Source: Candidatus Eiseniibacteriota bacterium (GTDB lineage: Bacteria; Eisenbacteria; RBG-16-71-46). Taken from it: 64,000 nt of DNA. The notes under the pieces were generated by a model that made no database searches, had not been told where the DNA came from, and was given only the letters and a program-made list of their open reading frames with translations. Below are positions 20,982-30,378 of the stretch, piece by piece. Position 1 is the first letter of the stretch; each line of letters begins with the position of its first letter. The stretch lies in assembly GCA_025360715.1 (NCBI GenBank), contig JANYBS010000026.1:1-64000 (forward strand). The letters run 5' to 3'. The translations under genes were made by a program, and so were the position numbers.

Positions 20982-21931
20982 CGTGCCTTCCTCCGGAATG
21001 CCCTGAGACGCGCGCTGCGCGCCCGGGGGTTCGAGTGCTGCTCCTCCGCCGAGGGAACCACCACCTTCTTCGTCAACTCCTGCCACGGCGATACGTCACC
21101 GTCGTCCGTGAGCGCCGGCAAGCGGCGCGAGATCACCGGCGCGCTGCTGCGAAGCGCATGCTTCACCCGCCGGTCCTCACCGCTGTGGTACGCCAGCGTC
21201 ACGACGACGCCGCCGTCCCCCATGACACCGGGCAGCCATTCGAGCGCTCCTTCGATGTCTGCCATCTCATCGTTCACCCAGATACGCAGCGCTTGAAAGA
21301 CCGGCGCCAGCTTCTTCGGGCCTGCCTCACCGAGGACGCGCCCACACACCGCAGCGAGCTGCCGCGTGGTGGCGAGCTGCCCCGTCTGAGCGGCCTCGAC
21401 GATCGCGCGCGCAAGCCGCGCGCTGCCGGCGAGATCGCCATATTCCTTCAGCACGATGGCCAGCTCGGACACATCCGTGTGTGCAAGTCGCTGGATCAGC
21501 GTCTCACCCCGCATGCGGTCCATGCGCAGGTCGAGCGGACCATCCATCATGAAACTCATCCCCCGGGTGGGATCGTCGATCTGCGCCGACGACAACCCGA
21601 AATCGAACAACGCGCCCGTGAAGGGCTCACCCCCAGCCATCAAGGCGTGGGCCGCCGGGATCTCCCGGAACGTCCCGTGCGTGAACATCACGCGCTCACC
21701 GAACCGCGCGAGGCGTTCACGCGCGAAGGCAAGGGATCCCCCATCGCGGTCGGAGCCGAGCAGCCGCGCGCCCGGTTCGGCGAGCAGCACCGCTTCGGCG
21801 TGACCGCCATCCCCGAGCGTGGCGTCCAGGTAGAGCCCCGCGCCCCCGAGCAGGAAACCCATCGTCTCGCGGACGAGCACCGGGTCATGACGCGGTCCCA
21901 AGCCGGGGTCCATCGAAGGTGCGCGGCACAT
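20978..21931 (-). CDS. rsmH: 16S rRNA (cytosine1402-N4)-methyltransferase
   Basis: HDPVLVRETMGFLL; YLDATLGDGGHAEAVL; FDFGLSSAQIDDPTRGMSF; TLAYHSGEDRRVKHAL. Confidence 0.96.
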   Translation of the reverse strand: MCRAPSMDPGLGPRHDPVLVRETMGFLLGGAGLYLDATLGDGGHAEAVLLAEPGARLLGSDRDGGSLAFARERLARFGERVMFTHGTFREIPAAHALMAGGEPFTGALFDFGLSSAQIDDPTRGMSFMMDGPLDLRMDRMRGETLIQRLAHTDVSELAIVLKEYGDLAGSARLARAIVEAAQTGQLATTRQLAAVCGRVLGEAGPKKLAPVFQALRIWVNDEMADIEGALEWLPGVMGDGGVVVTLAYHSGEDRRVKHALRSSAPVISRRLPALTDDGDVSPWQELTKKVVVPSAEEQHSNPRARSARLRAFRRKAR

Positions 21932-22346
21932 TCACGAGCGCCGCTGCGTCGGTGCAGCCGCGCAGATGGGCATCACAGCCCGCCAGGCGGAACAGGTCAC
22001 GCAGGTAATGGCTCAGGCCGCAGAGCAGGTAGGAGCCCGTGCGCGTCTCGAAGCGCGCGAGCGCGTCGACGAGGCGCGGCACCATGCGGTAGTCGATGTG
22101 CCGCAGCTGCGAGCAGTCCACGAGCAGCAGATCGATACCGCGCGAGGCCAGGTCCTCGAGGGCGCGCTCGATGCCGCGCTCCGCCGAGAGGTCCACCCAG
22201 CCACGCAGCGCGATCGTCGCCACGCGCCCGGTCGACTGCTCGTGCAGCTCGATGCGCGCAGCAGCGCCGTGGCGACCGCGAGTGAACTGGAGGTTCACTG
22301 CCATCGAAGGCTGCGAGCTGTGCATGTCCACCGGCGCCACCATCAC
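21885..22346 (-). CDS. STAS-domain protein (anti-sigma-factor-antagonist-like)
   Basis: VATIALRGWVDLSAERGIERALEDLASRGIDLLLVDCSQLRHIDYRMVPRLVDAL matches the STAS fold pattern; overlaps mraZ and rsmH. Confidence 0.75.
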   Translation of the reverse strand: MMVAPVDMHSSQPSMAVNLQFTRGRHGAAARIELHEQSTGRVATIALRGWVDLSAERGIERALEDLASRGIDLLLVDCSQLRHIDYRMVPRLVDALARFETRTGSYLLCGLSHYLRDLFRLAGCDAHLRGCTDAAALVNVPRTFDGPRLGTAS

Positions 22347-22792
22347 ATGTCTCCCAGGACTTCTTCTGCGAGTGCATCGAGTTGATCCTGCACCGGCGCC
22401 ACGACTGCGGCGAAGCGGCTCGGCTCCCAGATCTCGATGCGGCCGACTTGGCCGTGCAGGATGGCATCCTTGCCAAGACCTGCACGGCTCATCAGTGACG
22501 GCGGGATCGAGATGCGTCCCTGCTTATCCACCGTCACCTTGCTTGCGCCCACGAGGAATGCACGTGCGAACTGCCGCTGCTTCTGCGGACCCGTCGACAT
22601 CTTCCGCAGCTTCTCCTCGAGGTGTTTCCAGTCCTCCTCCGCGTACAGCCACAGGCAGCCATCGAGGCCACCCAGGAGAACGAATGTGTTCAGGGGATTC
22701 TTGCGACCAGGCACAGCCCGCATCGACGCCGGGACCACGAGTCGGCCCTTGTCGTCGATCGAGTAGTTCTCAGTGCCGTAGAAGGTCGCCAT
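22343..22792 (-). CDS. mraZ: Transcriptional regulator MraZ
   Basis: ENYSIDDKGRLVVPASMR; VTVDKQGRISIPPSL (two AbrB-like motifs); first gene of the dcw cluster. Confidence 0.95.
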   Translation of the reverse strand: MATFYGTENYSIDDKGRLVVPASMRAVPGRKNPLNTFVLLGGLDGCLWLYAEEDWKHLEEKLRKMSTGPQKQRQFARAFLVGASKVTVDKQGRISIPPSLMSRAGLGKDAILHGQVGRIEIWEPSRFAAVVAPVQDQLDALAEEVLGDM

Positions 22793-22830
22793 CGTGATGC
22801 CTTCGCGTGATCGCCGTGACTACCATCAAC

Positions 22831-22865
22831 ACCCAGGTCTCCCCCTACTTCCCCAAAAATCCCCA
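22831..22865 (-). promoter_or_regulatory. MraZ operator: four TGGGN-type repeats with exact 10-bp period
   Basis: Minus strand TGGGG-ATTTT-TGGGG-AAGTA-GGGGG-AGACC-TGGGT upstream of mraZ. Confidence 0.85.
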
Positions 22866-22874
22866 CCGCGCTGC

Positions 22875-22904
22875 ACAATAGGTTCTGGGCTCGCTGCTTC
22901 GCAA
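22875..22904 (-). promoter_or_regulatory. Candidate dcw promoter
   Basis: TTGCGA - 18 nt - TATTGT just upstream of the MraZ boxes. Confidence 0.5.
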
Positions 22905-22927
22905 GACAAAATCCGCTTGACCTACAG

Positions 22928-22963
22928 AAAAAAATGCGCCCTGCACGCGTGTGCAGGGCGCAT
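22928..22963 (-). terminator. Rho-independent terminator of the glycosyltransferase operon
   Basis: Minus strand TGCGCCCTGCAC-ACGC-GTGCAGGGCGCA followed by T7, 17 nt beyond the stop at 22980. Confidence 0.93.
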
Positions 22964-22979
22964 GAACAGCGGACCTCGG

Positions 22980-24530
22980 TCAGCGTTCGGCGCGCAACGA
23001 GTCGTATGCGGCCCAATCCACGCGGTAGAACGAGTAGACCACGGCGCCGGGCCGGGCGATGCCCAGGTTGGGCACCGAGGCGTGGCCCAGTGGGATCAGC
23101 GCGGCGCCGTAGCGGCTGCGCTCCGAGAGCTCGTAGGGCCGCAGCGCACGATCCACAAGAAAGTCCGGACGTCCCACGGCGACGAAGGAGAAGTTCGCGG
23201 CGATGTCCTCGGGCTGCTCCTTGTGCAGCAGCGGCACCATCTCGGGTGTGACCAAGCCGGCCAGGTCGAGCACCTTGCGCTGGCTGTAGAAGCCCAGCGC
23301 GCCGATGTCCGGCGCCGCGATCGTGACGCCCGGCGCCGTATGACCAGCGAACCACTTACCCCAAGGGATCAGGCTCTGGTCGAGACCCGCAGTGAACGAA
23401 CGCACCTGCGGAATCACCTTGGCGCGATAGACCACGATGTTCTGGAAGAGCGCGAGCGCCGACAGCGCCGCGCCGAGCAACAACGCGCCGCGGCGCGAGG
23501 TCTCGGTCGGCGCCTCACCCACCCACCAGCGCTCGACCGCGCGCCACGAAAGCCACGCGACGATCGGCATGAGCGGCAAGAGGTAGCGCGAGAGCACCGG
23601 CACGCCGCGCATCGTGTACAGCACCGGCACGGACGCGACCCACACCCACGGCAGCAACCGCTGAGCCTGCCAGTGGCGCGGCCACAGGCGCTTGCCGCCA
23701 AAGATCATCGCCGCCACGAGCGCGCCGGCGAGCGCGGCATCGGTGGCGCCGATCACGCCCGCTTGCCTGAGCAGGTTCTCGCGCAGGTACTCGAGCCCAA
23801 GGCCACCCGCGGTCTTCGCCGCCAGCGTGTTCGGCCAGAAGGTGCCGAAGTAGAGCCGCGCGAACAACAGCCAGCCACCATAGATGAGCGTGGGCGGCAG
23901 CGCGCCGGCGATCAGCCGCCGCACGCCGTCGCGCGAGTCCGTGTCGATGACGAGGAACACGCCCCAGAGCACAAGCAGGAACACCGCCTCGGGCCGCGTG
24001 AGTGCCGCGAGCGCCCACAGCGCGCCTGTGCGCACCGGGCGCGAACCCCACTGCTTGCCTTCGGTGAACGCCACGAAGCCGGCCAGAACCAGCGCCACCG
24101 CGAGCGGCGTCTCCATGCCCGAGAGCGACCAGCGGATCATCCACGCGTGACCGGCCCACGTGACCGTGGCGAGCGCGCGCATCTCCGGAGTGCGCAGGTT
24201 GCGGCGCATGAGCTGCAGGAACAGCACCACGGACCACAGCGTCGCGATCAAGCCCAGCATTCGCGCCGTGAAGATGCCGTCGAGTCCCACCGCGATGCCG
24301 TCGGCGATCAGCGCCACCCACAGCGGACTTGTGCTGCCATACACATGCTCGCCCGGATTGAACGCGAAGCCCTGCCCGTGCGCCAGATGCCGCGCATACT
24401 GCAGATGGATGAACGTATCGTCGGTGAGATAGCCACGCACCGGCCACATGAGCAGCAACGCGAGTCCGAGCCCCACCCACAGGCCCAGCTTCTCGATGCG
24501 CGTCATGGGGCCGTTCTCGTTCAGGATCAC
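22980..24530 (-). CDS. Polytopic glycosyltransferase-like membrane protein (mannosyltransferase/ArnT-like)
   Basis: Multiple TM; RGYLTDDTFIHLQYARHLAHGQGFAFNPGEHVYGSTSPLWV; GTG start overlapping the upstream stop. Confidence 0.75.
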   Translation of the reverse strand: MILNENGPMTRIEKLGLWVGLGLALLLMWPVRGYLTDDTFIHLQYARHLAHGQGFAFNPGEHVYGSTSPLWVALIADGIAVGLDGIFTARMLGLIATLWSVVLFLQLMRRNLRTPEMRALATVTWAGHAWMIRWSLSGMETPLAVALVLAGFVAFTEGKQWGSRPVRTGALWALAALTRPEAVFLLVLWGVFLVIDTDSRDGVRRLIAGALPPTLIYGGWLLFARLYFGTFWPNTLAAKTAGGLGLEYLRENLLRQAGVIGATDAALAGALVAAMIFGGKRLWPRHWQAQRLLPWVWVASVPVLYTMRGVPVLSRYLLPLMPIVAWLSWRAVERWWVGEAPTETSRRGALLLGAALSALALFQNIVVYRAKVIPQVRSFTAGLDQSLIPWGKWFAGHTAPGVTIAAPDIGALGFYSQRKVLDLAGLVTPEMVPLLHKEQPEDIAANFSFVAVGRPDFLVDRALRPYELSERSRYGAALIPLGHASVPNLGIARPGAVVYSFYRVDWAAYDSLRAER

Positions 24531-25921
24531 GCAGCGCCTCCGGTCGTGCCGATCAGGCGATCGAGGAGTCCCGCAAGCCGCGCCGCAAGGCGCGGCCGGG
24601 CGTACTCCTCGAGCCATTCGGGACGCGCATCCGGCACGCGCCCGTGTTCTTTCCATGTCGTGTACCGCGTTTCGAGTTCGCGCGCCAGTGCGTCGCGGTC
24701 GCCGGGCGCCAGCACGCAGCCTTTCGCGCGCGTGATCAACCTCGCCACTTCGTCGCTCGCGGGCAGCAGCGCCACCACGGGTCGGCCGCTGTCGAGGTAC
24801 TCGTAGGTCTTGCCCGGCACCATCGCCGCGAAGCCATCGCCGTGCGGCTTCCACAACATGAGCACGTCGGCCGCGCGCTGCAGGGCGCGCGAGTCCGCGT
24901 GGATGCGCGCGCCCAGGAATCGCACGATGCCGGTCAGCCCCAGTGCCTCGGCGCGGTCGGCCAGATCCATGTCGTAGGGCCCCGCCAGGTCCACGCGCAG
25001 CCGGCGTCGCGCCTCGGGCAGTCGCGCGAGCACCTCGTGCACCGCTTCCAGCAGCGTGCCCAGGTCCTCCATGAGCGCGAGCGTGCCGGTGAACACGATG
25101 CGGAATGGCTCGGGCGCTGCGAGTAAGATCCCCGGCGCGGCCGGCACGGGATGGGAAGCCGGCGACGACACCTGCTCCGGCTCGTACCCATTCGGCAGAT
25201 GTTCCGTGCGCCGCACTTTGGCGCCACTCTCGCGGCCCAGCGCATCGAGGTGCGCGCGCGACGCCGTGAGCACCAGGTCGGCGCGCTCCAGCACGCGCTT
25301 CTCCATGGCCGCCTGCCGCGCGCGATGCCACGACGTGGGCGGCGTGCGCCAGTGCAGGCCCACCCATGGGTCACGAAAGTCGGCGATGAATGGCAGGCGC
25401 TCACGGGATTCGTCTGGCAGGTGCACCCGGCCTCCGGCCGTGTGTGCTTCACGGAGAGAATCGGAGCGTTCCAGGGCCTCCAGTGCCGCGAGATGCGCCG
25501 AGTCCGGCGGCGATGTGGAGAGCACCGCGTCGATGTCGCCGCGCGCGATGCGCTCACGCGCCACCTTCGCCGCGCGATTGGACCAGCCCACATACGGATC
25601 GGGCAGCAGCCACCAGTCGGCAAGCGCGCGCAACCCGGCGAACGTGCTGCCGCGGCGCTTCCCTTGCGCTTCCTCGGGACGCACGCGCAGCCACGCGGCG
25701 AGCGGACTCGCGCCGCTCACACGGATCACTTCGGTCCCGGCGGGTACGCGAGCGAGAAGGGACTCGTCGCGCACCCAATAGTCGCGTTCGCCCGCACAGA
25801 TCACGGTGCAATCCCAGCCATGCTCGGGCAGGCGTTGCACGAACGACAACACGCGGTGCACGCCGCCGCCTGCCAATGGCGGGAAGAAATGCGCGAGCAG
25901 CAGCAGGCGGTGGCGCTTCAT
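24527..25921 (-). CDS. Glycosyltransferase, GT4-like
   Basis: LLLAHFFPPLAGGGVHRVLSFVQRLPEHGWDCTVI; ...PFRIVFTGTLALMEDLGTLLEAVHEVL; KTYEYLDSGRPVVAL. Confidence 0.85.
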   Translation of the reverse strand: MKRHRLLLLAHFFPPLAGGGVHRVLSFVQRLPEHGWDCTVICAGERDYWVRDESLLARVPAGTEVIRVSGASPLAAWLRVRPEEAQGKRRGSTFAGLRALADWWLLPDPYVGWSNRAAKVARERIARGDIDAVLSTSPPDSAHLAALEALERSDSLREAHTAGGRVHLPDESRERLPFIADFRDPWVGLHWRTPPTSWHRARQAAMEKRVLERADLVLTASRAHLDALGRESGAKVRRTEHLPNGYEPEQVSSPASHPVPAAPGILLAAPEPFRIVFTGTLALMEDLGTLLEAVHEVLARLPEARRRLRVDLAGPYDMDLADRAEALGLTGIVRFLGARIHADSRALQRAADVLMLWKPHGDGFAAMVPGKTYEYLDSGRPVVALLPASDEVARLITRAKGCVLAPGDRDALARELETRYTTWKEHGRVPDARPEWLEEYARPRLAARLAGLLDRLIGTTGGAA

Positions 25922-26994
25922 GACGGCCGCCCGTGCGTGCTGAGCGGTTGCCCCGCAACCAACTGCTCGAACATCTCCTCGATCTGCCGCATGTTCTGCA
26001 GCCAGTCGCCGCGTGCCGCGATCACTGCGGCATTGTGCGCACGCGCGCGCGCGCGCCACGCATCGCCGTCGAGCGCCGTCTCGAGCGCGCGGCTCAGCGC
26101 TGCGTCATCGCCGACCGGGAAGCAGCGCGCACCCTCGCCGTCTTGCACCCACTCGCGATTGCCTTCGAGGTCGCTCACCACGGGAACCGCGCCCGCCGCC
26201 ATGCTCTCGAGCAGCGAGACCGACGTGGAGTCGCTCTGCGAGGCCGACAGCATGACCTCGGCGCGGCCGAGCCACTGCGCCATCTCTTGCGGCGTAAGCC
26301 GTCCCACGAACCGGTAGCGCCCGGCAGGCAGCAGTCTCGCCGCCAGTGCCTCGTGCTGCGCGCGCAACGAGCCCTCGCCCGCCAGCGCGAGGAACACCTC
26401 GGGCCGCGCGGCCATCACGCGCGCGACGCCGCGCAGGATCACGGGAATGTCGTACACGCTCTCGTGCATGCGCGTGCTCAACAGCAGACCGTGTTCGCGT
26501 GCACCGGGAACGAAGCGGCTGCGATCGACGCCCCAGGGAATCGCGCGCACGACGTCGCGCGGCGCGCCCAGTTCCAGAGCAGCAGCAGCAAGGTTGTCAC
26601 TGTCGGCCAGCACGAGATCGGCGCGTTGCATCACCCACTTCGCGCGGGCGCGCTGGAAGGCGTCACGCTTGCCGGCGATGAGCAAGTCGCTGCCCCATGC
26701 GGTCACGCATAGCGGACGCCGCCCGCAGAGCACTCCCATCACGCCGTAGTTGGGCACGTAGTGGGCATCGATCAACTGCGGACGAAAGTCCGCCAGGGCA
26801 TGCTGCAGCGCGCCGACCGCGAGCGGATAGCGCAGCGCGCCGGGCAGCGGCGCCGCGGGCAGGATGTGCGCATCGAAGCCCGGCGCTGCCGGCTCGAGCG
26901 AGTACACGCGCACGTCGTGACCGCGCTTGCGCAGGTGTTCCACCCAGCGCACGGTGTGGATGACCGCGGCGTTCGAGAGGGTCGCGATCCTCAC
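25918..26994 (-). CDS. Glycosyltransferase, GT4-like
   Basis: MRIATLSNAAVIHTVRWVEHLRKRGHDVRVYS; SLLESMAAGAVPVVSDLEGNREWV. Confidence 0.88.
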   Translation of the reverse strand: MRIATLSNAAVIHTVRWVEHLRKRGHDVRVYSLEPAAPGFDAHILPAAPLPGALRYPLAVGALQHALADFRPQLIDAHYVPNYGVMGVLCGRRPLCVTAWGSDLLIAGKRDAFQRARAKWVMQRADLVLADSDNLAAAALELGAPRDVVRAIPWGVDRSRFVPGAREHGLLLSTRMHESVYDIPVILRGVARVMAARPEVFLALAGEGSLRAQHEALAARLLPAGRYRFVGRLTPQEMAQWLGRAEVMLSASQSDSTSVSLLESMAAGAVPVVSDLEGNREWVQDGEGARCFPVGDDAALSRALETALDGDAWRARARAHNAAVIAARGDWLQNMRQIEEMFEQLVAGQPLSTHGRPS

Positions 26995-28034
26995 GCGCGC
27001 TCGCCTTGCGGGCGGCGCGCGCGCGCATAGCGCTGCAACTTCGCCAGCATCCGCGCATGCGCAGGCGCATAGCGGTCATCGAGCCAGCGCACCGCGAAGC
27101 GTTCGCCGCGCGCGCCGAGCGCATGCTTGAAGGTGGCGACAAGCGACAAGCCGGTGCTCGCGCCCAGGTCCACGCGCATGCGGCCATGTGCCGCCGCCCA
27201 TTCGATGATCTGCCATAGCAGCAGCGTGAACGCCTGCCGGCGGCGGCCATCGGGGTGCGTGCCGCTCCACCACACGAACAGGTCGTGCGGGCCATCGATC
27301 GCGAGCGCCGAGGAGAGCACGCCCTGTGTGTCGCGCAATGTGAAGAGCCGCGCGAGCGGGCCGTCGGGCGCGTCCGCAAGCAGGCGGCGAGAGAGTTCCA
27401 GCGGCAGCGGCCGGTGACCGCCCCACGCGCGGCTCTGCGTCACGTGCAGCGCATACGCGGCCTCGAGCGCGGCAGGTTCCTCGGAAAACGCGAGCCGCTG
27501 CCGCCGCGCATGCGCGAGCGCCTGGCGGTGCTTGCGCTCCATGCGCTTGAGCGCGCCTTCAGGGCCGCCCTGCAGGTCCACCACCGCGGACTCGAACCAG
27601 CGCGACTCACCGGCGATCGCAGCGAGCGCGTCCTCGCTCACGACGGGCCCGCCCGCGCGGTGCAGCGACCACTCGCCGCCGACGATGCCCTCTTGGCGCG
27701 CCAGCGCATCGAAGGCGCGCGCGACGGCCAGATCCACCTCGGCGTGGCGTCCCGGCAGTGCGACCGGCGCCGCGGGCAGCAACATGGGTAGCGCATGCAG
27801 CCAGCGGAATCCCGCGCGCTGCTCGATCACCAATGCGGCGCCGCCGATGGTCCGGCCCTGCTCCTCGACCACCACCACACGGCTCTCGAGCGCCGCGCTC
27901 GCCGAAGTGAACGCCGCCCACACACCGGGGCGGTGCGCTCCGCCCGCAGCGGGATCGGCGGCCAGCAACTCGCCCCAATCCCGTGGTGCGCGCTCGACCA
28001 CGTGCGTGTGGATACCGGGTGCGGCCGGCCTCAT
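26991..28034 (-). CDS. GNAT-superfamily (FemAB/BioF2-like) acyltransferase
   Basis: GALKRMERKHRQALAHARRQRLAF; ALAIDGPHDLFVWWSGTHPDGRRRQAFTLLLWQIIEWAAAHGRMRVDLGAS. Confidence 0.65.
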   Translation of the reverse strand: MRPAAPGIHTHVVERAPRDWGELLAADPAAGGAHRPGVWAAFTSASAALESRVVVVEEQGRTIGGAALVIEQRAGFRWLHALPMLLPAAPVALPGRHAEVDLAVARAFDALARQEGIVGGEWSLHRAGGPVVSEDALAAIAGESRWFESAVVDLQGGPEGALKRMERKHRQALAHARRQRLAFSEEPAALEAAYALHVTQSRAWGGHRPLPLELSRRLLADAPDGPLARLFTLRDTQGVLSSALAIDGPHDLFVWWSGTHPDGRRRQAFTLLLWQIIEWAAAHGRMRVDLGASTGLSLVATFKHALGARGERFAVRWLDDRYAPAHARMLAKLQRYARARRPQGERA

Positions 28035-28104
28035 GATCCGCTTGCTGCGCGCGGGTGGTCCGCCCGCGCCCCGGGCGTGCGAGGCCAGCTCGGAGCGCCC
28101 AAGA

Positions 28105-30378
28105 TCAGTGCAGGACCACGACCCGGGCGGCGCCTTCACGACCGCCGCCGTGCGCGTGAACGAAATAGATGCCCGGGCGGACCCGCTCGCCATTCAAGTC
28201 ATAACCATCCCAGACCACGCGGTCGTTCGCGTCAGCGACAAACCGCCGCAGAACGCGGCCGTTCAGGTCCAGGATCTCCCCTTGGTACGCGGTGGTGTTG
28301 CCCGACAGCCGCAGCTCGAACCCGATGCCGGTCTGCGTGACCGGGTTCGGATAGATCTTGATCCGCAGCGCAGCCGGACGCGGTGCCGGCGGCGGCGTGT
28401 AGTTCGGGTCGTAGCGGTTCATGCCCGCCGCGGTTCCTATCCAGACGACGCCGCTGACGGGATCGACGGAGATCGCGCGCACCTCGTTGTCGGCGAGCGG
28501 CGAGTTGTCCGCCTTGAAGTCCACGAACGGCTTGCCCGGCGAGAACACGCGCACGCCGTCGACCGAGCCGACATAGACGCTGCCGTCGGGCCCCACCGCA
28601 AGTGGATGCACCGCGCCGCGCGGAGCGGGGCCGGCTGCGAGAGGCAGACTCGACTGCACACTGCGCGTGGTGCCGCGCAGGCGCAACAGGCTGCTCGTGG
28701 TGAGCACCCAGATCGAATCGCCGCGCGCCACGATGCCGAAGATGTCGAGATTGCTCGTGGCCTGCACGACCGAGAACATGCCCGCGTGCGCCAAGTGATC
28801 GCCCGTGAGTTGCGCGACCGCGACTCCCGTGCCTGGGAAACCCGCCCACAACGACGCACCCGATGCGCTCACCTGCACGGCGAGCGCGCGCACCTGATTG
28901 TCGGGGATCCCGGAGTTGGTGGTCTTATACGTCTCGATCAGCGCGCCAGCCGTATCGTACACCGCGATGCCCACCGGCGGACGGCCGCCGCGATCGGGCG
29001 TGTCGGCGCCGATGAACACATAGCCGCTGCTGTCGACACAACTCGACCAGCCGAGCGTGTACAGCGAGAGCGTATCGCTGGAGCCCGGAGACACGACCAG
29101 ATGGTCGAAGTGCGGCGGGACCACGGAGTCGTCAAAGCGCTCCACGGCGAAGTCCCAGTTCGTGACCCACTTGCGGCCGCGGCGATCGCGCTGCAGCGCG
29201 AACGCAAAGGAGGAATTGATGAACGTCGTGTCCTGGGAAGCGCCGGCGCTGACAGGCAGCCAGTTGCGCCACTGCGTGCCGTCGAAGCGGCTCACGCCTT
29301 CGCCGAAGGTGCAGACATATACACGCGAGCCATCGGCGAGGATGTTCTGCACGCTGTTGCCTGCCGGCGCCGGCGGAAAGCGCCGGGGCCATGCAGCGGC
29401 GAAATCCTGCTCCCACAGCGCGCCGCCTGCGAAGCCGAACGCGTGATTCGCCGCATCGACCGTGACCTCGGAGCCACCATCGTCGGTCCCGTCGGCGACC
29501 GGCGCGCCGCCGACCTGCGCCCACAGGTTCGTGACCCACTCGAACGTGCCGGAGCTTGAGATCGACAGCATGCGGCCGAAGTCATCGCGCACGCGTTTCG
29601 TGGCGCCGTTACCGGCCGCCAGTCCCCACGTGTGCGCATTGCGGTCCCACCGATAGGTGGCGGCGCCGGCGAGCACGAAGATCTCGCGGCCATCCGTGAC
29701 CATGCCATCGCACTTGTGCGTGAGCAGGCCCGTGTTCACGGTCGACCAGTTCGCCAACTGTTCCGAGATGCGCGCGATCGCAACGCCCCCCTGTGTGGCC
29801 ACGAACAGCGAATCGCCATACACGACGATGCCGGTCACACGATCATCGGCGAACGGCGACAGCGCGCCGGAATCGGGGATGCGGCCCGCGATCTCGCGGC
29901 CGTTCCACAGCGCGATGCCGCGCGGCGTGCCGATCCACATGGTGTCGCCGTCGGCGCGCAGGACCGAGACGGTGTCCGACGGCAGGCCGTCGAACGCGTT
30001 GATGAGGTCCCAGCTCGTACGATCCGCCGACAAACGGCTCAGCCCCAGCCCGGGCGTTCCGCACCACACCCGGCCGGAGCGATCGAAGGCCATCGTCGTG
30101 ATGTGGTTGCTCGCCAGGCCGCCCGGCTCGCGCGTCGAGGACTCGAAGCGGCCTTCCGACCGCAGGTAGCGCACCAGGCCGGCTTCACCCGTGGCGATCC
30201 ACACGGTATCGGCGCCGGCGACGAGGTCGTTGCACGTGTAGGTCTTCAGGAACGTCTGCCACTGCCCTGCCGCCCGCGCGGGCGCCGCGAGAAGCACGAG
30301 CGAGGCGCACATCGGGAGCAGCAGGAGCGAAAGGAGCACGGCGATGCGGCGCAGCATGGCGTACGGCATTCGGTTCAC
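28105..30378 (-). CDS. Secreted beta-propeller (two-component-regulator-propeller-like) protein with FlgD/T9SS-type C-terminal domain
   Basis: Signal peptide; repeated 'VWIGT..G' blades; C-terminus IKIYPNPVTQTGIGFELRLSGNTTAYQGEILDLNGRVLRRF...WDGYDLNGERVRPGIYFVH. Confidence 0.82.
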   Translation of the reverse strand: MNRMPYAMLRRIAVLLSLLLLPMCASLVLLAAPARAAGQWQTFLKTYTCNDLVAGADTVWIATGEAGLVRYLRSEGRFESSTREPGGLASNHITTMAFDRSGRVWCGTPGLGLSRLSADRTSWDLINAFDGLPSDTVSVLRADGDTMWIGTPRGIALWNGREIAGRIPDSGALSPFADDRVTGIVVYGDSLFVATQGGVAIARISEQLANWSTVNTGLLTHKCDGMVTDGREIFVLAGAATYRWDRNAHTWGLAAGNGATKRVRDDFGRMLSISSSGTFEWVTNLWAQVGGAPVADGTDDGGSEVTVDAANHAFGFAGGALWEQDFAAAWPRRFPPAPAGNSVQNILADGSRVYVCTFGEGVSRFDGTQWRNWLPVSAGASQDTTFINSSFAFALQRDRRGRKWVTNWDFAVERFDDSVVPPHFDHLVVSPGSSDTLSLYTLGWSSCVDSSGYVFIGADTPDRGGRPPVGIAVYDTAGALIETYKTTNSGIPDNQVRALAVQVSASGASLWAGFPGTGVAVAQLTGDHLAHAGMFSVVQATSNLDIFGIVARGDSIWVLTTSSLLRLRGTTRSVQSSLPLAAGPAPRGAVHPLAVGPDGSVYVGSVDGVRVFSPGKPFVDFKADNSPLADNEVRAISVDPVSGVVWIGTAAGMNRYDPNYTPPPAPRPAALRIKIYPNPVTQTGIGFELRLSGNTTAYQGEILDLNGRVLRRFVADANDRVVWDGYDLNGERVRPGIYFVHAHGGGREGAARVVVLH

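Noticed and set aside
22980-25367. 795-aa ORF with its first ~275 aa as part of the membrane glycosyltransferase
   Set aside because: The first part is Arg/Gly/Ala-rich and is the out-of-frame reading of the GT4 gene at 24527-25921. The real protein starts at the GTG overlapping that gene's stop (24530).
26040-26056. Alternating CG run (acgcgcgcgcgcgcg) as a Z-DNA or simple repeat element
   Set aside because: Encodes Ala/Arg codons in a conserved GT4 gene; short and expected at this GC content.
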